Of a stretch of DNA of 64,000 nucleotides, positions 36,895 through 45,361 are shown piece by piece. The translations under genes were made by a program, and so were the position numbers. Source of the DNA: Mesoflavibacter sp. (GTDB taxonomy: Bacteria > Pseudomonadota > Alphaproteobacteria > UBA8366 > Aestuariispiraceae); the NCBI GenBank assembly GCA_017792345.1, contig CP051228.1, positions 868,001 to 932,000 of the forward strand. The letters are read 5' to 3'. The notes beneath the pieces are model-generated. The model saw only the letters and a list, made by a program, of their open reading frames with translations. It did no database searches and was not told the origin of the DNA. Each line of letters begins with the position of its first letter. Positions within the stretch are counted from its first letter, which is position 1.

Positions 36895-38273
36895 ACCGAC
36901 GCGGCAGCATTCAAACCTGCAAGGCGGCCCAGGGTCACGGCGGTCAACAGCCCATTGCCGGACAGGTAGCCGTCGACGAAGGGGCCAGAAACGCCGCAAG
37001 CCGCACCGCCCCCGGCATACAAATTACCCAATGGCCGGTCCGTGCCGCGCCGAACCACTCGCGCGTTGCCGTCCGCCCGCAGACCGCCCTGGGTATGGAA
37101 CAGCGCCCCCGTCACCTTGACCGCATAGAAAGGGGCTTCCAGTTGCGGTTTCTGCCCCATGATGCGCCCGAACCTGTCCGGCCCCACCGAAGCGGTATCC
37201 ATGATTGAGCGCGCCAATGCGCCGCTGGGCACGCCGATCTTTGCCGCCAGATCTTCGATCGAGACTGCGTCCCGGATCGCGCCCTGCGCCATTGCGGCCC
37301 GATAATCGTCGAATGCCAGTCCAAGTTCATGGCGCGACGCATCATAGATGTTCCAAGCGACGCCGCCCGGCTGGGCCAGGACGGAGACCGCCTGTTCCGA
37401 ATACCCGGCATGCTCGTTGGAGAACCGCTGACCCGTCGTATTCACCTGGATACCGCCCTCCATCATCAGGGCCCAGGTGATCAGGATCCCATGCGGTGTG
37501 GCGACCGAGCCATGCCCCTGATAGGCAGACATATGTTTCGCCTCGCCGCCCAGACCGACGCCCCAAGCGACCGCGTCGCCGCGATTGCCCGGATGGCCGA
37601 AATAATCGGCACGCGCCATTTCCGGGATATGCTTGGCGACCATGTCGGGATTTCCGCCATAACCGTTGCAGGCGAGGATCAAGGCGCCGCAACCAATATC
37701 TTCGGCCGCCCCGTCCGGCCGCACGATCCGCAATGCCGTGACATGCCCATCCTTCCGGGCATAGAGGTCGGTCACCGTCGCCCCGGTCATAACGTCCAGA
37801 CCGCGTCTTTCCACCGCCGCCCGCAACATGCCGATCAGGCTGCGCCCCGTTCGGTCCGGCGGGGCATGCATGCGCGCAACGGAATGGCCGGGATAGAGGA
37901 AACCTTCGACAAGACGCAGCTCGACATCCGGCATCGCGTTCAGCCAGTCGACGGCCGGGCCGGACATCTCCGTCGCCGCCGCCAGGACCGCGCGATCGGA
38001 CCGGCCCTTGGATTTGGACTGGATATCGCGGGCGAAAGCCGACGCGTCGTCAACGACGCCCTGAGCCCGCTGTTCTTCGGTTCCGGCGGCCGGGATCATG
38101 CCGGAAGACAGGGCCGTCGATCCGGCAGGCACCGCGTCCCGTTCCAGGACCAGCACCTCACCCCCGGCCTCCGCCGCACTGAGCGCCGCAACCATGCCGC
38201 AGGCGCCCGCCCCGACGACAACGATCGGAACTGTGGCCGTTATCCTGGCGTCGCCGGCCGGCCGGATGGTCAC
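36891..38273 (-). CDS. FAD-dependent oxidoreductase (fumarate reductase/ketosteroid dehydrogenase-like)
   Basis: A 460-aa flavoprotein. The dinucleotide-binding motif is VVVGAGACGMVAALSAAEAG (about residues 18-37), followed by LVLERD. The SSGMIPAAG loop follows it, and the late GALFHTQGGLRADGNARV and NLYAGGGAACGVSG segments are typical of the soluble succinate/fumarate-type flavoproteins. It probably oxidises or reduces a C-C bond. It is the last of eight coupled genes, starting at GTG with a four-base overlap on the hydrolase gene. There is no signal peptide. Confidence 0.87.
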   Translation of the reverse strand: MTIRPAGDARITATVPIVVVGAGACGMVAALSAAEAGGEVLVLERDAVPAGSTALSSGMIPAAGTEEQRAQGVVDDASAFARDIQSKSKGRSDRAVLAAATEMSGPAVDWLNAMPDVELRLVEGFLYPGHSVARMHAPPDRTGRSLIGMLRAAVERRGLDVMTGATVTDLYARKDGHVTALRIVRPDGAAEDIGCGALILACNGYGGNPDMVAKHIPEMARADYFGHPGNRGDAVAWGVGLGGEAKHMSAYQGHGSVATPHGILITWALMMEGGIQVNTTGQRFSNEHAGYSEQAVSVLAQPGGVAWNIYDASRHELGLAFDDYRAAMAQGAIRDAVSIEDLAAKIGVPSGALARSIMDTASVGPDRFGRIMGQKPQLEAPFYAVKVTGALFHTQGGLRADGNARVVRRGTDRPLGNLYAGGGAACGVSGPFVDGYLSGNGLLTAVTLGRLAGLNAAASV

Positions 38274-38881
38274 CGCGCCGCCCCGATCTCGGCCAGCGCC
38301 TCGGCACAGGTGATCTGCCGTCCGACGCTGCGCAAGCCAGCGAGGTTTTCTTCGTGAACAGCCGGGGAGAAGGCAGCGCAGCCGTCGCTGAGGATCGTTA
38401 CGTGAAAATCGCGGACATGGGCGTCACGCGCCGTGGACGCGACCCCGCCATTCGTGACGATTCCCGCGATCATCAGATCCCGAATGCCCGCCCGGTTCAA
38501 AACCCATTCCAAGCGCGACATGTAGAAGGCGGAATAGGCCACCTTCTCAACCGCCAGATCGGCCGGCTTCAGAATATCGACCAGATCCTGCCCGAAACTG
38601 CCCGGTGCAAAATCACCCTGGGTCAGGAAGGGGCGCAAGGCCTTCAAATGGGGGGAAATGAAGGGCACGCCCCCCTTGCCCGGTACCAGCGTGAACTGCG
38701 TCGACACGATCCAGCCGCCCGCCGCGCGCATCGCATCGGCCAAGGGCGCAAGGCGCTCCGGCAAGGCCGCGATTTCAGCCGCCGAGGCGCCGCCCCGGGC
38801 ATAGGCACCGTCCGGATGGATGAAATCGTTCTGCAGGTCGACCAGCAGCAGGGCCGTCCGCGACCAATCCGTCTCCGTCAC
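38270..38881 (-). CDS. Isochorismatase-like hydrolase lacking the nucleophilic cysteine
   Basis: A 203-aa protein of the isochorismatase/cysteine-hydrolase fold. The catalytic Asp is in LLVDLQNDFIHPDG (about residue 17) and the Lys in VEKVAYSAFYMS (about residue 116). The position normally held by the nucleophilic Cys is Gly in GIVTNGGVASTARDA. Amidases of this fold (nicotinamidase, carbamoylsarcosine hydrolase) need that Cys; true isochorismatases (EntB, PhzD) have Gly there. So vinyl-ether-type hydrolysis or another lyase reaction may apply. It starts at GTG overlapping hyuA by four bases. Confidence 0.88.
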   Translation of the reverse strand: MTETDWSRTALLLVDLQNDFIHPDGAYARGGASAAEIAALPERLAPLADAMRAAGGWIVSTQFTLVPGKGGVPFISPHLKALRPFLTQGDFAPGSFGQDLVDILKPADLAVEKVAYSAFYMSRLEWVLNRAGIRDLMIAGIVTNGGVASTARDAHVRDFHVTILSDGCAAFSPAVHEENLAGLRSVGRQITCAEALAEIGAAR

Positions 38882-40959
38882 GTCGCCGCCTCCTTGCGTT
38901 CGATGATCAAGTTGCCGAATTCGTCGACACGGCCCTTCAGATCCGGTTCGACGAAGACCGTCGTGTCCGCTTGTTCAAGGATGGCCGGACCGTCGACCTC
39001 CGCCCCGACCGGCAGGGCCAACCGGTCATAGACCGCCGCCTCGTGCCAGCCGCCATCGGCCCAAACCTGGCGCGTGCCTTTCAGGGCTGCCGCTTTCGTC
39101 AAACCGGGGGCCGGCGCCAAGATCGACAGATCGAATTTCGGACGCAGGCCGATACTGGCCATGCGCAGGTTCATGACCCGAATGGGAATACCGTCCAACA
39201 GCCGCCCGAAGGCCGCGCGATAGGCGCTTTCGAATGCCGACTGGATGATATCGCGCGTCACGCCGGATCCATCCTTCCCGACCTTCAGGGGAAGCGGGAC
39301 CGCCACGGTATGGGTTTGGCCCAGATAGAGCATGTCCAGTTCCACCCGGCAGTCCCGGCCTTCGAAGCCGACACCGGCCCGGTCCAGAAGGCCTTCGCCA
39401 TCGGCCGCGATCCCGACGATGCGTTGGTCCAGGGCCGCGACATCTAGATCGTCCAGCATGGCGTTCAGGGTCTCGACACGGTCATGCCGCATGTCGGCAA
39501 TGACGCACCCCAGGGCGCTGGTCACGCCGGGATAGCGCGGCACCAGGGCGCGGGACAGGCCGACCTCCTTGATCAGGGCGCCGGTATGAAGCGCCCCGCC
39601 ACCGCCGAAGGGCATGGCAACGAAGCTTTTCGGATCATGCCCGCGCTCAACTGAGACAAGCCGGATCGCACCGGCCATCCGCGCATTCGCGACCCGGACG
39701 ATTGCCTCCGCAGCCGCCATGACCTCGATCCCCAATGGCTCTGCGACATGGCGACGGATCGCTTCTTTCGCGGCCTCGAGATCGAGTTTCTGCAGCTTCC
39801 CACCGATGGGGCTGTCGGCGTCGATCCGCCCCAGAACAGTATTGGCATCCGTAACCGTCGGTCGGTCGTTGCCCAATCCGTAACAGACCGGACCGGGATC
39901 GGACCCCGCGCTCTCCGGTCCGACCTGAAGGATGCCGCCCCGATCAACATGGGCAATGGACCCGCCGCCCGCGCCGATGGTCGTGATCTCGATCATCGGG
40001 GTGCGCACGACCATGCCAAAATCGATCTCGGTCTGGGCCGCAAGCGCGCTCTGCCCCTCCGCGACCAGGGAAACATCGAAACTGGTGCCGCCCATATCGC
40101 AGGTAATGACATTGGGATAGCCCGCATTCTGCGCAATATAGGCACCGGCAATCACCCCGGCTGCGGGACCCGACAGGGCCGTGCGCACCGGCAGCCGTCG
40201 GGCGGTGTCGACCGACATAACACCGCCGTTGGATTGGACGATCAGCACCTCACCGCCGAAGCCGCCATCGCGCAATCCCGCCTCCAGTTTCTGAAGGTAG
40301 GACCCGACCGGCGGCTGCAGATAGGCGTTCAGGGATGCCGTCGATCCCCGTTCGAACTCGCGGATCTCGGGGAGAATGTCGGAGGCGACGCTGATATGCT
40401 GGTTCGGCCAGACGGATTTCAGCGCATCCAATGCCGCCTGCTCGTTAGCAGGATTGGCATAGGCGTTGATGAAGAACAGGCAGACCGATTCCGCGCCCCT
40501 CTCCAGCAATGTCCTTGCGGCGGCAATGACGGCATCCGTGTCGACCGGTATCAGCACCGTGCCGTCAGCCAACACCCGCTCCGGCACTTCCAAGCGCAGG
40601 TCGCGCGGCACGATGGGGTCGAACGTGCCCCACAGGCCCCAGGTCTTCGGCCGGTCCCGGCGGCGCATTTCAAGAACGTCGCGGAAGCCTTCCGTCGTGA
40701 TGACCCCCGTGCGGGCGCCCTTACGCTCCAGCAGGGCATTTGTGCCGACGGTCGTGCCGTGAACGATTGTGGAGATAGCCGACAGATCGTCCACGCGCTG
40801 ACCAATACCGTCGCGGATACCGATCGACTGATCGCCCCGCGTCGACGGCACCTTCGCGACCGTGCAGGAACCGTCCGCCTCGTTCAGGAAGAACAGATCC
40901 GTGAACGTACCCCCGACATCGACCCCGACGACGGTCCGGCCTGCCCGCTTGATGCTCAT
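38878..40959 (-). CDS. Hydantoinase/oxoprolinase subunit A (HyuA)
   Basis: A 693-aa subunit of the ATP-dependent hydantoinase/5-oxoprolinase/acetone-carboxylase superfamily. The actin-like ATPase motifs are GVDVGGTFTDLFF (about residues 12-24), VHGTTVGTNALLERKG and CDMGGTSFDVSLV (about 287-299), followed by the GAGGGSIAHVD segment. It acts with HyuB, whose stop overlaps its start by four bases. Substrate may be a lactam, cyclic imide, hydantoin or ketone; the operon neighbours favour a ring-opening or carboxylation step in organic-acid catabolism. Confidence 0.92.
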   Translation of the reverse strand: MSIKRAGRTVVGVDVGGTFTDLFFLNEADGSCTVAKVPSTRGDQSIGIRDGIGQRVDDLSAISTIVHGTTVGTNALLERKGARTGVITTEGFRDVLEMRRRDRPKTWGLWGTFDPIVPRDLRLEVPERVLADGTVLIPVDTDAVIAAARTLLERGAESVCLFFINAYANPANEQAALDALKSVWPNQHISVASDILPEIREFERGSTASLNAYLQPPVGSYLQKLEAGLRDGGFGGEVLIVQSNGGVMSVDTARRLPVRTALSGPAAGVIAGAYIAQNAGYPNVITCDMGGTSFDVSLVAEGQSALAAQTEIDFGMVVRTPMIEITTIGAGGGSIAHVDRGGILQVGPESAGSDPGPVCYGLGNDRPTVTDANTVLGRIDADSPIGGKLQKLDLEAAKEAIRRHVAEPLGIEVMAAAEAIVRVANARMAGAIRLVSVERGHDPKSFVAMPFGGGGALHTGALIKEVGLSRALVPRYPGVTSALGCVIADMRHDRVETLNAMLDDLDVAALDQRIVGIAADGEGLLDRAGVGFEGRDCRVELDMLYLGQTHTVAVPLPLKVGKDGSGVTRDIIQSAFESAYRAAFGRLLDGIPIRVMNLRMASIGLRPKFDLSILAPAPGLTKAAALKGTRQVWADGGWHEAAVYDRLALPVGAEVDGPAILEQADTTVFVEPDLKGRVDEFGNLIIERKEAAT

Positions 40960-42692
40960 TGACCGACCTCCGCGCGCAGCGCTTCCGTCGCAGAAAGATC
41001 GATCTCGCCACGATCATCGATGGCGCAGCGATAGTCGCGCCGTGCCGCCTCCGGCGAGAGGTAGCCCAGGCGCACATCGCGGGCGACCGCGTCCGGCGAC
41101 CGTCGGGCCGGATCGCCATATCCGCCACCGCCCGGGGTTTCCAGGCGGACGCGCCGTCCCCGGGACAGTTTCATGCCCAGCATTTTTGACGCCATGGGCG
41201 GCTCGCGCCAGGTGTCGCCATCCTGATAGGCGAAATGGTTCGACGCAGCCGGACCGCCACCGACAACGCCGGGCGGGCTGTAGCGGCCGCGCTCCCCGAA
41301 CAGGAAGGCGTCGGCCTTTTCCTCCAGCAATTCGATTTCATAGACCGCGCCGCAACCGCCCCGGCTTTCCCCGGCGCCGCCGCTATCCGGGCGCAGGGCC
41401 CATTGCGTGAAACGGACCGGATAGGCGGCTTCCAGGATTTCCAAGGGCGGGATCGTCGCGGTCGAAATCGGCGCGTTGCCATGGTTCAAACCGTCCCCCT
41501 CCGGATGGCCGCCATGACCGCCGCCGAAAAACGAGAACATGACCCAACGCCGCCCGTCCTTGCGGTGCCCGGCCAGAGACAGCGCGTTGATCGTGCCATA
41601 GGCGCAGCCATTCACCCTTTCCGGTGCCGCCGCCGCCAGGGCGACGAAAACCGTGTCGATGACGCGCAAAATGGTTTCGGTATATCCACCGACAGGCTTC
41701 GGCGCCTTGACCGACAGAAGGCAATCCTCCGGGATGGTAAAATCGATTGGAACCAGCACGCCGGCATTGGCGGGCACGTCCTGGAACACATGTTTCAGCG
41801 CGACATAGCAGGACGCGATGGCGGTCGAGCGGGCGATATTGACCGGCCCGGCGCAGGCTTTCGACGTGCCCGTGAAGTCCAGATGCATCCGGTCGCCCCT
41901 GACCTCGATCGCCAGCGCGATCTTCAGAGGCACATCGTCGATGCCGTCATTGTCCAGAAAGTCCTCTGCTTTGTACCGCCCGTCGGGCAAGGAGGCGATC
42001 AGATCGCGCATCAGCGTCGCCGCCCGCGCTTTCAGTTCTTCCAGCGCGTCGGAAACGGTCTGCGCGCCGTATTCGTCCAACAGCAGGGCCAGTCGCTTCT
42101 GGCCCAGTTCCAGGGCATTGATCTGCCCGTTCAGATCGCCGTAGAGCGACCCGGGCAGACGCGAATTCGCCTGCAGGATCTGGACGATGTCCGGCCGGTA
42201 TTCGCCCGCGTCGAACAGTTTCACCGGCGGGATCAGCATCCCTTCCTGGAAGCATTCGGTCGCGGCCGGGTTATAGTTGCCGGGCACCGCCCCACCGACA
42301 TCGTGCCAATGACCGACGGAGGCCAGCCAGCAGAACAGCGTGCCGTCATGAAAGAAGGGCCGCACCAGCTTGAAATCGGACAGATGGGTGCCGCCGTCAT
42401 AGGGATCGTTGAAGATCCAGACATCGCCCGGCTTCGGCCCGCCCTGCGCGGCGGCACGGTCGATCACCGCCTTGACGGCAAAGGCCATGGCGCCAACGAA
42501 GACCGGCAGACCGGATTTGCCCTGCACCAGGGTTTCACCGGTCTCGGCGTGGTACAATCCATGGCTGGCGTCATGCGCCTCGGCGATGATCGGGTTGAAG
42601 GCGCTGCGGAACAGGGTCGCGTCCATCTCATCCGCGATCTGCTCCAGGCGGCCGCGCAGCACCGCCAGGGTTACCGGGTCCAATGCGGACAT
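40956..42692 (-). CDS. Hydantoinase/oxoprolinase subunit B (HyuB)
   Basis: A 578-aa partner of HyuA. It begins with the family pattern DPVTLAVLRGRLEQIADEMD, then FNPIIAEAHDASHGLY and DVWIFNDPYDGGTHLSDF (in parts). The glycine-rich PPGVVGGGPAASNHF and RLETPGGGGYGDP segments lie near the C-terminus. All are typical of HyuB. The ATG at 42692 follows the lyase stop after one base; an ATG at 42713 would overlap it by 20 bases. There are no obvious zinc-cluster cysteines as in acetone carboxylase gamma, so ATP-dependent ring hydrolysis is the default expectation. Confidence 0.92.
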   Translation of the reverse strand: MSALDPVTLAVLRGRLEQIADEMDATLFRSAFNPIIAEAHDASHGLYHAETGETLVQGKSGLPVFVGAMAFAVKAVIDRAAAQGGPKPGDVWIFNDPYDGGTHLSDFKLVRPFFHDGTLFCWLASVGHWHDVGGAVPGNYNPAATECFQEGMLIPPVKLFDAGEYRPDIVQILQANSRLPGSLYGDLNGQINALELGQKRLALLLDEYGAQTVSDALEELKARAATLMRDLIASLPDGRYKAEDFLDNDGIDDVPLKIALAIEVRGDRMHLDFTGTSKACAGPVNIARSTAIASCYVALKHVFQDVPANAGVLVPIDFTIPEDCLLSVKAPKPVGGYTETILRVIDTVFVALAAAAPERVNGCAYGTINALSLAGHRKDGRRWVMFSFFGGGHGGHPEGDGLNHGNAPISTATIPPLEILEAAYPVRFTQWALRPDSGGAGESRGGCGAVYEIELLEEKADAFLFGERGRYSPPGVVGGGPAASNHFAYQDGDTWREPPMASKMLGMKLSRGRRVRLETPGGGGYGDPARRSPDAVARDVRLGYLSPEAARRDYRCAIDDRGEIDLSATEALRAEVGQ

Positions 42693-42693
42693 G

Positions 42694-43578
42694 TCACTCT
42701 GTCTCCCCACCATCGTAGCGGCGGCCGCGTTCCAGCATATCGGGGGTGCCGATGGCCGCGTTCAAATCCATGAAGTCCAGCATCCGATCGCGGAAGGGCG
42801 CGGTGGTGCCCGCCTGATTCAGCGATGTGAAATAGGCACGCATCGTGTGCCCGACCGCCCGCGCCAACCCGCCCGGGAAGATCGCCAGCTTGTAGCCCAG
42901 CGCCTGCAGTTCCGGCGCACTGCGCAGGGGCGTCTTGCCGCCTTCGACCATATTTGCCAGCAGTGGCACCCGTCCCCGGAACCGGTCGACGATGGCGGCA
43001 ACCTGACCGTCGTCCTGCGGCGCCTCGACGAACAGCACATCGCATCCGGCCTCGGCATAGGCATCAGCGCGCTCTAGCGCCGCGTCCAGGCCCTCGACGC
43101 CGATCGCATCCGTCCGGGCGACGATCACAGTATCGGTGTCCCGGCGGGCATCCAAAGCGGCGGAAATCTTGCCGACCATCTCGGCGCACGGCACCAAAGC
43201 CTTGCCGTCCAGATGGCCGCAACGCTTCGGCATCGACTGATCCTCGATCTGGATCGCCGCCGCCCCGGCGCGCTCCAACTGCCGCACCGTCTGCTGGACG
43301 TTCAGGGCATTGCCGAAGCCGGTATCGGCGTCGACGATCAAGGATGCCTCCACCCGGTCCGCGAGCCGGGCAACCGTGTCGGTCAGCTCCGCCAGCCCGA
43401 ACAATCCGATATCCGGCCGCCCCAGGCGGCTATAGGCGATCGACGCGCCGGAGACGTAAAGCGTGTCGAATCCCGCTTCCACCGCAAAGAGGGCCCCCAT
43501 CGCATCATAGGCCCCGGGGGCGATTACGATATCCTGACCGGCTAGCTTGGCACGTAGCTTTGCTTGCGGCGTCATCAT
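42694..43578 (-). CDS. Isocitrate lyase/PEP mutase family lyase (methylisocitrate or dimethylmalate lyase-like)
   Basis: A 294-aa TIM-barrel enzyme. LYVSGASIAYSRLGRPDIG, VDADTGFGNALNV (Mg binding) and the QIEDQSMPKRCGH segment carrying the catalytic Cys (about residue 136) place it with C-C bond lyases of the family, not with phosphonomutases. Known relatives cleave 2-methylisocitrate, 2,3-dimethylmalate or oxaloacetate. Its position directly after LeuCD-like dehydratase subunits parallels the dimethylmalate dehydratase/lyase pair of nicotinate fermentation. The start overlaps the LeuD-like stop. Confidence 0.9.
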   Translation of the reverse strand: MMTPQAKLRAKLAGQDIVIAPGAYDAMGALFAVEAGFDTLYVSGASIAYSRLGRPDIGLFGLAELTDTVARLADRVEASLIVDADTGFGNALNVQQTVRQLERAGAAAIQIEDQSMPKRCGHLDGKALVPCAEMVGKISAALDARRDTDTVIVARTDAIGVEGLDAALERADAYAEAGCDVLFVEAPQDDGQVAAIVDRFRGRVPLLANMVEGGKTPLRSAPELQALGYKLAIFPGGLARAVGHTMRAYFTSLNQAGTTAPFRDRMLDFMDLNAAIGTPDMLERGRRYDGGETE

Positions 43579-44063
43579 CCCGCCCTCCGGAATCGTTGTT
43601 CGAGATAGGGAACCAGACCGCCCAGAGCGACGATCTGCATCAGATGTTCCGGCACCGCGTCGCAGGTCAGCACACGGCCGTCGTTTCGCACGACGATCCG
43701 TCCTGCCGCCGGGTCGATGTCGATCTGCTGACCGGCTTCGATCGTGCCCGCCTGCGCGCAGACCAGCGCGGGCAGGCCCAGATTGAAGGCGTTGCGGTAA
43801 AAGATCCCACCGAAGCTTTCCGCGACGACCGCCGCGACGCCCAGCATCTTCAGCGCCTGCGCCGCCTGTTCCCGGCTGGACCCGATACCGAAATTCCGGC
43901 CGGCAACGACGACATCGCCCGGCTTAACCGACGCGGCGAACTTGGGCTCAACGGATTCCAGGCAGTGCTTTGCCAGCTCTTCGACCGACCCCTTCATATA
44001 GGCACCGGGGGCCAAAAGGTCGGTGTCGATCCCGTCGCCGAATTTCCAAACGCGGCCGATCAT
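43575..44063 (-). CDS. LeuD-like small subunit of an aconitase-family dehydratase
   Basis: A 162-aa swivel-domain subunit. It begins MIGRVWKFGDGIDTDLLAPG and has the GRNFGIGSSREQAAQALKM loop (about residues 55-73), the substrate-recognition region. A SFGGIFYRNAFNLGLPAL strand follows. It pairs with the LeuC-like gene, overlapping its stop by four bases. The isopropylmalate function is not assumed: no other leucine gene is near, and the genes sit in a catabolic operon. Dehydration/hydration of a methylated malate, citramalate or maleate is as likely. Confidence 0.9.
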   Translation of the reverse strand: MIGRVWKFGDGIDTDLLAPGAYMKGSVEELAKHCLESVEPKFAASVKPGDVVVAGRNFGIGSSREQAAQALKMLGVAAVVAESFGGIFYRNAFNLGLPALVCAQAGTIEAGQQIDIDPAAGRIVVRNDGRVLTCDAVPEHLMQIVALGGLVPYLEQRFRRAG

Positions 44064-45361
44064 GCCTTCCCCTCCGCCAGGAAAGGACGCGGATCGGCGA
44101 TCTGTCCGGCGACAGCCGTCGCGGCAACCGTGTAGGGCGATCCCAAAAACACCGTCGCGGACCGCGCGCCCATGCGGCCCTGAAAGTTCCGGGCGGTGGA
44201 GGCCATGCAGCGTTCGCCTTCCGCCAGCACCCCTGCCCCATAGCCAGCGCAGGCCCCGCAGCCGGAAGGCAACAGGATCGCACCCGCTTCGGTCAAGATT
44301 GCGAGTGTGCCGTCGGCCGCTGCCGCCGCCGTGATCCGGGTCGACGCCGGTGCGATCATCAGGCGGGTATTGGCCGCAATCTGCCGTCCCTTCAGGACGC
44401 GCGCCGCCATGTGCAGGTCTTCCAGCTTCGCGCCCGTGCAGGCCCCGATATAGCATTGGTCGATCGCCTTGCCGTCCGCGACCGACGTCACATCACCCGC
44501 ATTGGCCGGGCTGTGCGGCGCTGCCACTTGCGGGGCCAGCGATGCCGCATCGAATTCGTGGACGGCGCGATAGTCCGCGTCCGGATCGGCCTGCCATCGG
44601 TCGATGTCGGCCGCTTCGCCCCCGGCTGCTGCGATGTATTCCGCCGTCACCGTGTCCGGGGCGATCAGCCCGGTCATCGCGCCCAGTTCCGCGGCCATAT
44701 TGCTGAGCGTCATGCGTTCGGTCATGGACAGCGCCCGCACACCGTCGCCGTCATACTGAACGACCTGATAATCGCCGCCATCCATGCCCAGTCGCGTGCA
44801 GGCATGCAGCATCATGTCCTTGGCCGACACCCCGTCCGACAAACGGCCGCCCCAACGGATCAAGATCGTTTCGGGCATTTTCAGCCAGGTTTCGCCGGTG
44901 GCCAGAACGCCCGCCATATCGGTCGCCCCGACCCCGAACATGAAACAGCCGAAGGCGCCACCGGTTGGCGAATGGCTGTCGCCGCCGACAACGAACAGGC
45001 CCGGGGTCAGATTGCCCCGTTCCGGCAGAACGACATGGCAGATGCCCTGCTGGTCATAGAATTTGCGGATCGCCTGATCCTTCACCCAGTCGCGGGTCAG
45101 CTTCAGGATCGCCGCACTATCCGCGTCGACCGCCGGGACGTAATGGTCCGACACGACGACGACCCGTTCCGGATCCCATACGGGAACCCCCAGCCGTTCC
45201 AGGATTGGCTTCACCCGGCGCGGCCCGCCGGAATCGTGAATCATCGCCAGATCGACCCGGCAGATCACGATCTCGCCCGGCGACACACTGTCCCGCCCGG
45301 CGGCGCGCGCGACGATCTTCTGCGCCAGGGTCTGCGGCCTTATGGCGGCGGCCCCGGTCAT
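44060..45361 (-). CDS. LeuC-like large subunit of an aconitase-family dehydratase
   Basis: A 433-aa [4Fe-4S] subunit. GGDSHSPTGGAFGCFMFGVGATD (in parts, about residues 125-148) is the conserved substrate/cluster region. The three cluster cysteines are in CYIGACTGAKLED and in PSGCGACAGYG (CxxC). VVSDHYVP supplies an active-site His. Length fits the LeuC/homoaconitase/2,3-dimethylmalate dehydratase large subunit group. Its start overlaps the GntR gene stop by four bases and its end overlaps the LeuD-like gene. The exact substrate is undetermined. Confidence 0.9.
   Translation of the reverse strand: MTGAAAIRPQTLAQKIVARAAGRDSVSPGEIVICRVDLAMIHDSGGPRRVKPILERLGVPVWDPERVVVVSDHYVPAVDADSAAILKLTRDWVKDQAIRKFYDQQGICHVVLPERGNLTPGLFVVGGDSHSPTGGAFGCFMFGVGATDMAGVLATGETWLKMPETILIRWGGRLSDGVSAKDMMLHACTRLGMDGGDYQVVQYDGDGVRALSMTERMTLSNMAAELGAMTGLIAPDTVTAEYIAAAGGEAADIDRWQADPDADYRAVHEFDAASLAPQVAAPHSPANAGDVTSVADGKAIDQCYIGACTGAKLEDLHMAARVLKGRQIAANTRLMIAPASTRITAAAAADGTLAILTEAGAILLPSGCGACAGYGAGVLAEGERCMASTARNFQGRMGARSATVFLGSPYTVAATAVAGQIADPRPFLAEGKA

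Noticed and set aside
41235-42773. A 512-codon plus-strand frame opposite hyuB
   Set aside because: HyuB is unmistakable on the other strand; the opposite frame has no recognisable domain or ribosome-binding site.
43575-45361. Leucine-biosynthesis leuCD
   Set aside because: The fold is right, but the genes are locked into a catabolic operon with a lyase and HyuAB and no leuA or leuB is nearby, so the biosynthetic label is not applied.
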